Notes: generated by a model from the letters alone, not told the origin. A stretch of 64,000 nucleotides of DNA from Pachyrhynchus sulphureomaculatus (GCA_019049505.1 CM032452.1:110069766-110133765); one strand, 5' to 3'. Counted from the stretch's first letter, positions 23,136 through 35,263 are shown. Translations and numbers: made by a program.

Positions 23136-24060
23136 AGGTCTGCCAGAGCTTCCTCGAATATTTGTTAGGAGTAAATATTAAATATTAAATATTAAACACT
23201 CTGTACAGTAAAGATTTTTAGAAAATGTAGACTATCGTGTGGGCCAACCTCTATTTTTGATGTATGAAATAATTCTTTCACATAGCATAATGGATGGGGC
23301 AATGTACTTTTTATTCGCATGCAAATATTTGCTAGGTTAGACGACCTGCTAACATAAATATAGAGTTTATGTAAATTATCAGCAGCAAAAAGTTATTAAA
23401 ACTTATTGCTTTTTTTATTAGTTATACGTAAAGAGATTATAAATATTATTACGTATATTTGTTGTTGGTAGAGTCCAATTTATATTTTTCGTTGCTTTTA
23501 AGCCCTGTTAAATTAGCGATATGGCAACAACGTCAAACCATACACAGGATGTAGGGCACACTGTTTCTAGGTACGAATTTGACAGTATTCAAAGGGTGCC
23601 AATTTACCCCAATATCAGATAAGGCACGTGACCACTCATTTTTAAAGGGGCTTCCAATATGATTTTAACGCCTAATTTCTGCTAGATTGTGCTTTCGTCT
23701 GAAAATAAATGAATACATATATATTAGCAAAGAAAATAAGTATGATTTTATTTTGCTTTGTCATTATACTCGCGTGTCCATATGGAGATTAATATTTGAG
23801 TATTAAAGGCTTGTTGTTTGAGAGTTATTTTTTGTAAATTATCATAGGCGGCAACATCTGGGTGTTCAACTCAAATCCTCTCACGAAGCACGGATCGAGG
23901 CAATGGATTTATAATGGCCCTCTGTATCCAGAGAAGGCGTTAACGATTGTTTATTTGGGATAACTGCATATACCAGAGTTCAAATCATTACCGTAGTAAA
24001 GGTTTTTTTATTCTAGTATCAAATTTTGTACAAAATTTGGAATTATTCTTTTAATATCGC
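23136..24060. other. no recognisable feature
   Basis: AT-rich. It contains a short TAAATAT triplication near 23172. No gene supported. Confidence 0.55.
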
Positions 24061-24062
24061 TT

Positions 24063-24111
24063 TTTCCGCACACATGCTGCTCCTGGGACGCTTTAGTGAC
24101 TTCCCTGCAGC

Positions 24112-24137
<26 letters not shown>
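24063..24137 (+). mobile_element. LINE B family 3' tail only
   Basis: TCCCTGCAGCACGTGTGCTA then GACCCATAAAAAAAA matches, inverted, the 3' end of LINE B at 31600-31640. It is a very short 5'-truncated insertion with poly-A. Confidence 0.7.
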
Positions 24138-24550
<413 letters not shown>

Positions 24551-25570
24551 TAATAATCTATAACCTAACATCAAAACAGAGCTCAGAACCGAATTCAAAA
24601 ACAGACTCACAAAACTTTTACAAACAAAACTCAGCCCCAAATATCTCTCTAAAGCCATCAACACTTTCGTTATACCTATACTCACATATTCATTTGGTAT
24701 CATCAAATGGTCAGGAGCAGACATAGAAAACATTCACATCCTTATACTTTCTCAATTCACCAAATACAGGAAATTACACCCCAACGCATGCAAAGGGAGA
24801 CTTACCATCGAAAGGACGGCAGGAAGAAGAGGAATCATAGACATAAGATCACTACACACAAAACAAATACAAGTACTTAGGAAAATCTTTCACAGCTAGC
24901 AAACCAGCCTCCACACAGCAACAGTGAAAGCAGACAAAAACTTCACATCTCTCGACTTATCCCGGGCAGACCATCCAGCAGACACACACAATCACCCCCA
25001 ATTACAACAGGAAAAGATGAAAATGTGGTCAGAAAAAACACTCCACGAAAAACACAGATACCACATAGAACAAGACCACGTAAATAAAAAACAATCATTC
25101 ACGTGGTTATAGCATGGGCAGCTATTCCCTGAAACAGAAGGCTTCTTACTTGCCATCCAGGATAAAGTCGTATTAACCAGAAACTACCAAAAGCATCATC
25201 AAAGACCCAACTATTACAGAAGACAGATGCAGGAAATGCCACCAGCATTGAACACATAACAAGCGGATGTAACATATTAGCCGGAACGGAATACACAGCC
25301 AGACATGATTCAGCTGCAAAAGTAGTTCACCAAGCACTAACCACAACATATAAACTCCTAGAAAACACAGATCCCTACTACAAATGCACACCAACATCCA
25401 TACTTGAAAATAAAGATTACAAGCTCTACTGGGACATCAGTATCCAGACATCCGCCAATAGATCCGATACTACTTTTCAGTGCAAAAAAGGAAAGTCACC
25501 TATCTAATTGACGTAGCTGTCCCCAACGACACAAACATCCAACCGAAATACACAGAAAAAATCTCCAAAT

Positions 25571-25576
<6 letters not shown>
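24551..25576 (+). mobile_element. R2-type LINE C-terminal region (restriction-like endonuclease)
   Basis: Several frames joined by frameshifts read KAINTFVIPILTYSFGIIKW, KYRKLHPNACKGRLTIER, FPETEGFLLAIQDKVVLTRN, RCRKC followed by IEHITSGCN (a Cys/His knuckle), TSILENKDYKLYWDISI and finally VTYLIDVAVPNDTNIQPKYT. This is the thumb, zinc knuckle and PD-(D/E)XK-like endonuclease order of R2/NeSL-type LINEs, which lack an apurinic endonuclease. It is truncated on the right by a TA tract and on the left inside the polymerase. At least three stops or shifts are present. Confidence 0.7.

Positions 25577-25644
<68 letters not shown>
25574..25644. repeat. (TA)n microsatellite
   Basis: Alternating TA at the 3' break of the R2-type LINE. 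Confidence 0.95.
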
Positions 25645-25647
<3 letters not shown>

Positions 25648-25854
25648 GCGGCACTGTTCACACATTGGCTTTTGACTTTTTGGGTAACGGTATGAACATA
25701 GATTTAAGCCAATCTTTTGGTATATTTGTATTTGTAATTTATGCAGCTGCATGAGATTGAAATATTTCCTTCATTTAGAAGTTTAAACATCTCCAGGTTC
25801 GGGAACTTTTCCACCTTTAATGACGAGAGTGAATTAACATAACTCATTGGAGCA

Positions 25855-26032
25855 GCAGCAGGATCACAGTGTCAAGTGGCAGCAGCAGCAAGAGCACTTG
25901 AAAATGCCTAATGAAATTTCGGCGAAACGTCGTGCAAATTCATTGTTAGACGAACGGATTGAAACCCGGAATTTTAATGTATTACATTCTACCATCCGTG
26001 AAAACCTCTATTGTAACATGTATATATACAGT
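25855..26032 (+). mobile_element. Penelope-like element 3' end
   Basis: CGGAATTTTAATGTATTACA and TTCTACCATCCGTGAAAACCTCTATTG match, inverted, the 3' end of the Penelope-like element at 42601-42850, including the CAGCAGCAGCA stretch. No coding part is left. Confidence 0.75.
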
Positions 26033-26153
26033 CGACACTCTATATAGTGAAAGACCAAAATGTTGACCGAAATTTCACTATAGAAAGTTTTCCACTATAT
26101 AGAGAAAAAATCCGTATATATTGCTACGTATGTATTTTATATTGGTAATCGTC

Positions 26154-26324
26154 GTGTGCTAGACCCATAAAAAAAACTCAAGAAATTTGTAAAAGAGAAC
26201 TATTTTTATCTTATACCACATGGGATGAAAAGTCTCGAGACTTTCCAAGAGACGACAGCACAAACAAAAAGAAAACTACATGATTTTCAGTTAGTGTCAA
26301 CTTTCAGAAGAATCGTGTAAAATT
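26154..26324 (+). repeat. ~171-bp direct repeat, copy 2
   Basis: Second copy of 24112-24282. Here it runs on into more of mariner F, so this locus is the fuller version. Confidence 0.9.
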
Positions 26325-26513
26325 TTCATGACATTTTGTCTATTAGTTTACGAGTTACAGTTGCTTGAGTGACGGTATATTTTTGCAAAATGACGGAACA
26401 AAAAGAATTTGGTGTGTTAATTAAACATTGCTTTTTGATGGAAAAAACTACAGCCAGAATCCAAAAATGGTTTGAGAAGTGTAATGGCACATCTGCTCCA
26501 TCAAAAGCAACTA
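26218..26513 (+). mobile_element. mariner family F, 5' part (split by Tigger)
   Basis: The TGGGATGAAAAGTCTCGAGA end is followed by a start at 26391 (MTEQKEFGVLIKHCFLMEK, then WFEKCNGTSAPSKAT), the N-terminal helix-turn-helix of an irritans-like mariner. It stops at the Tigger insertion and resumes at 28613. Confidence 0.8.
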
Positions 26514-28612
26514 CAGTGAAGTCCGTTTATAACGAACTCCAAAAAATCACTAAAAATGTTTCGCTATATCCGAAGTTCGTTGCAAACAGTAAACAGAATC
26601 TAATAGCATTTTTCACTATTTTTTTATTTAGATTAGGCCCTAATGCTTAGAAAAATGAATAATAATAATTATTAAATTAAAAGCAAACGTTCAAAGGAAA
26701 ATAAAACAAGTCACACTAAAGTTATTATTACGTATGTTGGTAGATTTACGAGTATAATCGAAAACATTAAAATACGTAGTTTATACAATAAAATCAGTAA
26801 ATTTCGTTTGTACAATTATACTTGAAAATAAATGGTGTTTATATAATTGTCAAGGTCACAAAAACTACTCCATATATGTTCAGGAACTTCACGAGATTCA
26901 AAAAAATTGCGAATTTCAGTAATTTTCTTAGTTATTTCTGAAAATATTATCTCCTTCTCCAAGCTCGTCTTCGTCGTCATTATCACTTAAAATCTTTCCA
27001 GAAGTCACTGATGTCACAATTTGATCATCAGTTAATATTTCTCTCGTCATTAATTCATTATCCGCACATACATATTCTTCAAAATTAAAGTAATTAAACA
27101 TCTTTTTAATTTCGATTTCCACTGTACTTTGTTGAATGTCAGCATTGTAAACAAATTCTAGACAATCAGTAGGATCTTCTCGATGTTTTTCAATCAACTT
27201 ATTCAACGGTAGCTCATCATCTGAGTCATATCTACATTCCTTCCTTAAAAATCCGCCATGCTTAAAACAGTTTGCAATGGTTTCTCTACTGAGTCTTTAC
27301 CAAGCCATATGGATTAAGTTTATAGCGTCCAAGAGAGTTACAGAAAAAAATGTTACCTTTACCGATTGTCTCTAACATTTTCATAAGTAAAATCTTACTA
27401 TAATGACATTTTAAAGAATGTATCACACCTTGATCCATAGGCTGGAGCTTTGCCCTTGTGTTTGGAGGCATAAAAACCAATTTTATTTGCTGTAGATCAA
27501 CTTCAGTGTGCGGTAGACAGTTGTCAATCAAAAGTAATATTTTTCTGTTTGTGAATTTTAATTCTTTGTCCCATTCGAACAGTTCGTTTTTAAAAAATTC
27601 TGATGTCATCCACGCTTTACTGTTTAATTTGTACTTTACTGTAAATGTTTGTTTTTAAAACATGGATTGGCGGACTTTCCTATCACCAACAATTTTCTTT
27701 TCTCTGTTCCAGACATATTTGCTGTTACCAACACAGTAATCCTTACTTTTGATAATTTTCCACCAGCACAATTCTCTCCGACAAACTTTAATATCTTATC
27801 AGGCTTCTTCTTGTAAAACAAACTCGTTTCATCCGCATTAAAAATGTCCACATATTCATAACTTACTCGAATTTCCAGCCATACATTGGCCAACCAATGA
27901 TCAATAACAGTCATATCCATTCCTGCAGTTTCTCCTACTGTCTTACCCCCACTAACATTATGTCGCTTTTCAAATCGTTCAATCCAACTTTTAGAGCAGT
28001 TAAACTCGGTGTTCTCTATTTTCCTTCCCAATTCACTGGCTTTCTCTTGTAAAGTATAGCCTGTAACAGGAACATGTTCATGTTGTTTTTGACTAAACCA
28101 TTTAAGGAGTCCTTTATCGACTTGATCATGTGTAGATTTTCTTACTTTTCTACAACTAAAGTTTCTTTTATCATAGATTGATAACATTTCTTGCCTCTTC
28201 TTCCATATGGTAGAAACTGTAGATTTAGTTAAATTCAACTGTTTGCAAACATCAGTTTGTTTAACTCCATTTTCTATTTTCCTTATAATATCGAATTAGT
28301 CTTTTAAACTAAACGCTTTGCGTTTTTGTGTACTCATTTTAAAATAAAAACTTTGTTACTTTGATCAAATATACATTAGAACCGCACAACACAACAAGTG
28401 AACTGAAAATAATACTGCTCGAACTAGAGACGCGGTGGAAACAAGTAGAATAGGGGTTCTCAGCGAGTTTCGGTGAATTCCGTAGATCAAGTCGCGTGAC
28501 ATCGATGACAAGGAGTGGCAAGTTCGTTATAAACGGACGCGAAACATCCAAATTTGGTTTCCCTTATCCGGAAGTTCATTATAAACGGGTTCATTATAAG
28601 CAGACTTCACTG
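26514..28612 (-). mobile_element. Tigger/pogo-like DNA transposon
   Basis: Terminal repeats CAGTGAAGTCCGTTTATAACGA and its near-inverse ending GACTTCACTG lie between TA at 26512-26513 and TA at 28613-28614. The 2,099-bp element is inserted in mariner F. Confidence 0.9.
26928..28337 (-). pseudogene. Tigger/pogo-like transposase
   Basis: The ATG at 28337-28335 starts MSTQKRKAFSLKD, then an in-frame TAA, then the psq-type helix-turn-helix (IIRKIENG.KQTDVCKQLNL). A CENP-B-type second DNA-binding domain follows (HVPVTGYTLQEKASELGRK and FEKRHNVSG). The DDE/D core is IFNADETSLFYK, ILLLIDNCLPH and PPNTRAKLQPMDQGVI. A poly-A run near 27654 and a stop near 27286 break the frame. An acidic tail (SDNDDEDELGEGD) ends at 26928. 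Pogo-type enzymes cut and paste at TA. This copy is dead but recognisable along its length. Confidence 0.85.
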
Positions 28613-28985
28613 TATATGTTGATGGTTTCGTAAACTTAAATGAAGTCTTACAAGCACCGATAATGCACAACGTTCCGGATAGCCTAATGAAGCAATCACT
28701 TCAAAAAAGAGAAATAAAATCCACCATATTATTCTAAATGACCGCAAAGGGAAAGTGTGAGAAATAGCTGACATCGTGCAGATATCAACAGGATGCGTGA
28801 GACACATTTTGCATGAATATTTGCATATCAAAAAGCTATGTGCCCGATGGATGCCGAGCGTTCTCACGATTGATCAAAAAAGCTATTTGTCGAACATTTA
28901 GAACGCTGTTTGGTACTGTTTCAGCGTAATCCAATGGACAAACCACGGATCCACTACTACACGCCACCAGAAGCGCTCACCTTGT
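28613..28985 (+). mobile_element. mariner family F, continuation right of Tigger
   Basis: Shifted frames read ILNDRKGKVREIADIVQIST, RHILHEYLHIKKLCARWM and VLTIDQK, the second helix-turn-helix and linker of a mariner. It then degrades near RIHYYTPPE. The catalytic C-terminal half is missing. Confidence 0.75.
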
Positions 28986-29173
28986 GATTTTATCAACCAA
29001 TACTGTTCACTATTCCTAATGTACAGTCAAAAATACTTGATATTGTTTTGAGACAGTACATACATGGCATTAATGGAATACCAAGCACCATCATATTAAA
29101 AAAATGGGTCAGGGAACTAACATAAGTTTTTTTACAAACTTTTTAACTTATCTTAAAGAAAAGGAATATTTCA
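28986..29173. other. no recognisable feature
   Basis: Short AT-rich spacer. Confidence 0.5.
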
Positions 29174-30170
29174 TTGGGGCTGGAAGTCCGCTCAGGTTCA
29201 CACAATACTTTAAAAATGGAAAAGACCATGCCACACAACTATCGACCAGGCACTTTGCTCTCAGTAATCCATAAAATTATGGAAAAGGCTATTAATCAGC
29301 ATTTCTCCAAATTTTTGGGAGGAATTAGTATTATTAGCCACTGCCAATATGGCTTTCGTAAGCAAAGACCAACTACTTTACGCAACTTTGAGATTACGCA
29401 ATTGAAAACGAGATATTCTTGATACATCCAAGGCTTCTGACGTTGTTGTATTTCTCAAAATATTGGAAGAATTTAGTATTATTAGTCACTACCAATATGG
29501 CTTTCGTAAGCAAAAACCAACTACTTTACGCAACTTTGAGATTACGCAATTGGAAACGAGATATTCTTGATACATCCAAGGCTTCTGACGTTGTTGTATT
29601 TCTCAAAATATTGGAAGAATTTAGTATTATTAGCCACTACCAATATGGCTTTCGTAAGCAAAGACCAACTACTTTACGCAACTTTGAGATTACGCAATTG
29701 AAAACGAGATATTCTTGATACATCCAAGGCTTCTGACGTTGTTGTATTTCTCAAAATATTGGAAGAATTTAGTATTTATTAGACACTACCAATATGGCTT
29801 TCGTAAGCAAAGACCAACTACTTTACGCAACTTTGAGATTACGCAATTGAAAACGAGATATTCTTGATACATCCAAGGCTTCTGACGTTGTTGTATTTCT
29901 CAAAATATTGGAAGAATTTAGTATTATTAGCCACTACCAATATGGCTTTCGTAAGCAAAGACCAACTACTTTACGCAACTTTGAGATTACGCAATTGAAA
30001 ACGAGACATTCTTGATATATCCAAGGCTTTTAAAGTGTTTGGCATGATGGATAGTTCGCCAAACTGCGCTTTTATGATGTGCCTAAAGGGTTTTGTTGAT
30101 GGTCGACACTTTCACTATTAACGCTAGTGTACCATAGATCTTCATGCCATCTCCTATTATCTACAATCTG
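29174..30170 (+). mobile_element. LINE D reverse transcriptase fragment with internal tandem array
   Basis: HNYRPGTLLSVIHKIMEKAI, then ISIISHCQYGFRKQRPTT and RLRNWKRDILDTSKASDVVV, is the finger/palm start of a jockey-type LINE polymerase. After the tandem array it resumes with SKAF and HDG.FAKLRFYDVPKGF at 30030-30090. It is truncated at both ends. Confidence 0.75.
29323..30030 (+). repeat. 148-bp tandem repeat, ~4.8 units, within LINE D
   Basis: The marker GGCTTTCGTAAGCAAA occurs at 29351, 29499, 29647, 29796 and 29944, a spacing of 148, 148, 149 and 148 bp. Units are almost identical. Since 148 is not a multiple of three, each unit changes the reading frame. Confidence 0.95.
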
Positions 30171-30244
30171 CTAAAAAAGTCGGTGCCGGTGAAAGTAAGC
30201 TTGTTTTTTCGTTTGTCTTGTACGCTCGAATACTAGTTGCACAC

Positions 30245-30780
30245 GTATATGTTCGCAAATAATTGGAAGTTGTATAACAGACCTGGAAGAACAGGCAGTA
30301 CACAGAGTGGCAGAAATCGCATGAAAGCCGACCGAAGCGGCTAGGGACACAAACATATCAGCTGGAAAGGTTTTGGCAAATATTTTTTTAGGATGTGCAA
30401 ATAATTGGAAGTTGTATAAGAGACCGGGAAGAACAGGCAGTACGCAGAGTGGCGGACACCGCATGAAAGCCGACCGAAGCGTCCAAAGACAGAAAAATAT
30501 CAGCTGGAAAGGTCTTGGCTTGAATGTGCATGGCATAATACTAATCGACTATCTTGAAAAGGGGCGAACAATTACTGGACACTTTTACGTCTGAATAATG
30601 AAATCAAGAAAAAAAGGCCGCACTTAGCGACAAAAAGTAATGTTTCACCAAGATAATACACCAGCTCACAACTTCATAAAATCGATGACGAAATTGGACA
30701 AATTGGGCTATGAATTGCCCATTCACCAGATCTGGCTCCCAGCGATTATTACCTCTTTTCAAGTTTGAATATAAAAAAAA
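30245..30780 (+). pseudogene. mariner transposase fragment (family G) with a tandem duplication
   Basis: A block encoding KPTEAxRDTNISAGKVLA-type sequence is present twice, about 142 bp apart (30255 and 30397). It is followed by HGIILIDYLEKGRTITGHFY, a frameshifted FHQDNTPAHN with the second catalytic Asp, and a degraded SPDLAPSDYYLF near 30725. Both ends of the element are missing. Confidence 0.75.
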
Positions 30781-31119
30781 ATCGTACTGTTTTTTTTAAT
30801 ACAAGGATGTAGATGTTATACTGATAACTTGACAGTGTATTCTTAGCATTACCTTAAATAATTATAAAATTTATTAATTATTGACGTTTACATTGTTAAT
30901 TAGAGCACGATAGTGCAATAAGCGTTGATTATATTAGCAACTTCCTGGTAGATTGTTACATTTATACGGGGGTACTATTTTAAGTTATGTGTAGTACCTA
31001 GTCAAGATAATGACGGCATACAAAAAAATGCTTGGTTGCCAAATTAGTGTCGCTGTTATAAGTACTCTGACGAAATTTTGTACGCGTTCATTCCGTTTTG
31101 CAGTTTATACGGTTTTTTT
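30781..31119. other. no recognisable feature
   Basis: AT-rich spacer. Confidence 0.5.
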
Positions 31120-31129
31120 TTTTCCAAAA

Positions 31130-31540
31130 AATGAGTGAAATCTCTCCGTGATCCCCACTAAACAGGGAAATGCACCAAAAGTTATTCATGAAAAAATATT
31201 CCACGTATACAACAATGACGGCTCATCTTATTTTTAAGAAAAATTTTGATCTAAACAGTTTCAGTGAGGCGAAAGCTTAAGTCGACATTACCTCAGATCG
31301 AGAATATCGTTTGAGACAATAATGGGGAAAAGCTAAACAAACTGGTGTATCTGAAACTAGAGTTTTAACGATTGAGTGCAAAAATTTGGGAATGAAAAAA
31401 ATTTCCGCACGGTGGGTTTCCAAACTCCTTACATCAGAGCAGAAATATGCGACGAAAGAAATTTCACAAGATTACAGTTAAAAAATTGTCACAAATGTTG
31501 AAAAAATCACTTGATGTGTAAACAGAAGAAAAACTTTTTT
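31130..31540 (+). pseudogene. weak mariner-like HTH remnant
   Basis: KQTGVSETRVLTIECKNLGM, then KKISARWVSKLLTSEQK, resembles the second helix-turn-helix and linker of a mariner transposase. The rest is degraded and no ends are seen. Confidence 0.45.
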
Positions 31541-31589
31541 TGAGATGTGTGGCTAGATTATTATTTTTGCGATATTTACTAATATTTAT

Positions 31590-32484
31590 TATGTTTTTTT
31601 TATGGGTCTAGCACACGTGCTGCAGGGAAGTCCCTAAAGCGTTATAGGAGCGACACGTGTGCGGAGAAAGCGATTCGCGTTGTTCTTGAATCGCTGTAAA
31701 TTGTACTCGGTGGGAAACCCAGTCCTGGGAAATTATTCCAAAGGGATGATGTTCTTCATAGGAAAGACCGCTTGAAAAGCGTTGTACGAGGAGTAACAAG
31801 CTGAACCCTTATACGGACGTATAGTATTAGCGCGATGTGTACGTCTAACATGCACCGCTCTGGGAGAAATTAAGCGGGCTACATCCTTCGAACACTTTCC
31901 ATGAAAATACTTGTAGAATAGGCTCAAGTCGCCAACCGTTCTTCGATGTTCCAGCTAATCAAGGCTGCCGGTCAGTTCCGGGTCTCTAATCAGACGAACA
32001 GCTCTTCTCTGAATAGAATCCAACAAATGCAATATATGTTTGGGAGTGGAGCCCCCCACATGGGAGCAGTATTCCATAGTTTGTTGTGGAGTGTAAAGCT
32101 TTCTGGTTCGAAATAATATTCCCAACTTTTGAGAAGCTCTCCTTGCTATGCCTGCAACATGTTCATGCCAGGACATATTTGCTCCCAAATTAACGCCCAA
32201 CAAATTGAGTGACGATGTTAGCGGAATGGAGTGCCCCGACATAACTATGTCGGGTTCAGCAACGTTAACTTTATTAGAAAAAACTGCCGCCTGGGTTTTT
32301 GTAGCGTTAAATTCCACTTGGTTACTGTCACCCCAAGATAGAATTTCTTCCAGGTCTTTGTTAAGTTGAATGACTTCCTGCTGTCTGCAGATATTCGTCT
32401 GAGTAGTCGATGTCCGAGCGTTCAAAGTGAATGAAGAGATAAGCGTACTGTCATCTGCAAAGCTGTAGATTGGATTGTTTTTTT
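31590..32484 (-). mobile_element. LINE B, 3' part (jockey-like)
   Basis: On the minus strand, starting at the LINE C junction, it reads NPIYSFADDSTLISSFTL with the catalytic FADD. Next come VEFNATKTQAAVFSNK, LNLLGVNLGANMSWHEHV and LLDSIQRRAVRLIRDPEL, then FYKYFHGKCSKDVARLI and AVFPMKN. It closes with a 3' end CGTGTGCTAGACCCATAAAA. Frames are broken near 31955 and 32080. The rest of the polymerase lies beyond LINE C at 33925-34225. Confidence 0.85.
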
Positions 32485-33924
32485 TTATTATTTTTTTTTA
32501 TTTTTTTATTTATTTATCTACGCTACGGGCAGACCCATTTTATACATAGTATTTACAGAAAAATTTCAATAATATAGTAAACTTATAACAATACAATACA
32601 ATAACAACACCAGTAATTATCATTTCAAAAACTCAGTGGACTGTCAACAGTTTTTCTTTTAAACGTTTTAAAGAGAGATTAAAAAAATCAAGATCCGCTT
32701 CACTGGCACCATTAGTGATTCTAGTGATCGACGAGAATAGGCTATAGTTACATCTGTGGTACCTCGGGGCAAAGAGTACGTGGTCCCTTGTTGATCTTGG
32801 TGGAACATGAAAATTTATCAGACTCAAGAGATCAGAGCAGTCTATATGACCATTTACAAGTCGAAATAAGAAACATATATCAGCAACTTTCCTTCGTCTT
32901 GAAAGTGATTGCAGCTGAGGTCTTCGTAGCTGGTCCCCATAGGCAGTGATGTTCCACTTAAATTTGCAAGAGACATATCTAGCATACTTCCTCTGTACCC
33001 TTTCAACACCCTCAATATGCACAGCATACGATGGCGACCACACACATGACAGATACTCCAAAGAAGATCTCACCAAGGCCTTGTACAAAATATTCACGCT
33101 ATCTACGGTCCGGAAATCCCTAGTATTCCTACAGACGAAGCCAAGGAGTTTAATACATTTGTTAGTAATAAAGTCATAATGAATATGAAAATCAAGCTTA
33201 GTGTCCAAATAAATACCCAAGTCACACAATGAGGAGACTCTTTCGAGAAGACAATTATTAATACTGTAGTCATACAAAAGCGGAACTTTCACTCGAAAGA
33301 ACGACATAATCTTACATTTTTGAATATTTAGTTTCATTTTGTTTCTCCTGCACCACTCACTCACCTTATCCAAGTCTCCCTGCAATCTCATAGCATCGTC
33401 AACAGAATGAATTGCCGTAGACAATTTCAAGTCATCTGCAAAAAACAAGGGCTTTGAAAATAGAATCACCTTTCGTAGGTCGTTAATAAATATATTAAAC
33501 AGCAACGGGCCCAGGTGGCTACCCTGCGGCACACCCGATGCAACAGACACCTCACTCGACACAAAGCCCTTTACTTTAACAAACTGTTTTCTGTATGTAA
33601 GGTAGCAGGTCAACCAATTCAGTAGTGCTCCACAAAACCCATAACCTCTTAACTTCCCTATCAGGATATCGTGGTTGACTGTGTCGAAGGCCTTGCTGAA
33701 ATCCGTATAAACCACGTCAACCTGACCACCCGCCTCCATTACATCAATACTACTTTGAACCAACAAGATTAGGTTTGTAGCCGTCGATCTGCCACCAACG
33801 AAACCGTGCTGTTCCGGAACCAGAAAAGGTTTTATGAATGGTTTTAATTTGTCGCAAACAATTTTTTCGAATACTTTTGGAATAGAACTTAGAATGGAAA
33901 TAGGTCGATAATTTTTTAGCGTCT
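32485..33924 (-). mobile_element. LINE C, 5'-truncated, inserted in LINE B
   Basis: A 430-codon uninterrupted frame reads from LKNYRPISILSSIPKVFEKI (about 33920) to a stop at 32633. It contains VYTDFSKAFDTVNHDIL, SGVPQGSHLGPLLFN, PLFFADDLKLSTAI and VRSSLEYLSCVWSP, all polymerase motifs in order. The 3'UTR ends in an A-rich TAAATAAAT tail at 32486-32515. Related to LINE A. The undamaged frame suggests a young insertion, but the 5' end including the endonuclease is absent. Confidence 0.9.
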
Positions 33925-34225
33925 GATTTGTCGGTGTTTTCGAGCAGATCGTTAATGTAAATGAGAAAGAGAGTAGGAGACAGTATGTAGCCTTGAGGTA
34001 CACCGGCGTTGATAGTGAAGGTGTCGACTGCCACTCGTAAAGAACACTCTCTGAGGAAACATGAGAGCTACAAACAGAACTTTTCAGACATACCATAAGA
34101 GCGTAGCTTAGCCAACAGCCCATCGTCCCAAACACGGTCGAATGCCTTGGATATGTCAAGAGCAACCGCTCGAGATTCTCTAAAGTGTTCAATTGCGTTG
34201 TTCCAAACGTGTGTTACATAAGTTG
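33925..34225 (-). mobile_element. LINE B, upstream polymerase part
   Basis: It reads HFRESRAVALDISKAFDRVW, LLAKLRSYGM and INAGVPQGYILSPTLFLIYINDLLENTDKSD, then stops at the LINE C junction. The very next expected residues (NPIYSFADD) begin at 32484, so the two parts were once continuous. Confidence 0.85.
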
Positions 34226-34239
34226 GAAGTTAAAAAAAA

Positions 34240-35263
34240 AAATGTTTTTCGTGATCTAAAAACCCTTATCATTCATCGACCGTCCTCATCCGCCGCTGGA
34301 TATAGGCCTCCTCTAAGAACTTCCACTGATCTCTGTGCTGAGCGGTGTTAAACCCAAATTCCTGCCACTCTTTTTATGTCATCTGTTCCTTTGTCTTGTC
34401 TGGGTCTCCATTCTATTAGTGTTCTACACCATCAGTTATCATCCCTTACTTTTGTTCGTTTTCTGATAGTTATGTTTGTTATTCTATCCTTCCTTGTGAT
34501 ACCCAGCAAAGCTATCTTCATTGCCCTTTGCGATACTCTCAGTTTGTTTGCTGACCGTTTCGTTAATGTGAGTGTCTCGGCGCCATATGTGATTACCAGC
34601 AGAACGCATTGTTCATAAACTTTATTTTTTAAGCACATTGGCAAATTACCTTACAGTGTATCTCTCAGCTTCCCAAAAGCCGTCCATCCCACACACGGAT
34701 TTGGTTATCTTTGCCAATTTGTAATTCATGACCCAAATACTTGTAATTTTCGACGTGCTCTACCTGGCTTTCGTTAAATTTCATATTACTGTTCATAACT
34801 AGATTAGTAATAAACTTGGTTTTCTGAAAGTTAATATTTAGACTAATATTTGCTGATGTTATTTGCAATTCGGTAAGCATTTGTTGCGCATCACCTCTAT
34901 TATGACAATATCATTAGCAAAGCGCAGGTGATTTAGGTATTCGCCATCGATGTTTATGCCTTTTCCATCCCAATTAAGTCCCTTAAAAGCATATTCTAAC
35001 ACCGCCGTAAAAAGTTTAAGAGAGATTGTATCACCTTGTCTGATTGCACGTTCCACTCGGTATTTACTTGTAGATTCATGGAGTCGTTACACTTGCTGTT
35101 GCGTTATTATAAATGAATTTAATTAACTAAGTATATCTGTATCCTAATCTCATTTGCTGCAGAGCAGACAGTATCGCCGCCAACTCCACGGTGTCAAAAG
35201 CTCTTTTAAAATCTGCAAATATTAATACGAGTGGTTTGTTGCATTCTATAGATTAGTCTAAAA
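34240..35263 (-). mobile_element. RTE-type LINE, polymerase part left of the hAT insertion
   Basis: On the minus strand from the hAT edge it reads KPLVLIFADFKRAFDTVELA (about 35230), RQGDTISLKLFTAVLEYAFK, then HLRFANDIVIIEV, NYKYLGHELQIGKDNQI, YGAETLTLTKRSANKLRVSQ and LEEAYIQRRMRTVDE near 34290. The catalytic FADD is FAND here. Several frameshifts are present. The order and motifs fit RTE/craniofacial-development-protein-2-like LINEs. Confidence 0.8.

Noticed and set aside
29323..30030. CRISPR-like array
   Set aside because: Units are contiguous 148-bp duplications of LINE code with no spacers.
32633..34192. A 519-codon open frame taken as one protein
   Set aside because: Only the part from about 33920 downward is LINE C polymerase. 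The upstream ~90 codons are LINE B read in the wrong frame across the insertion junction.
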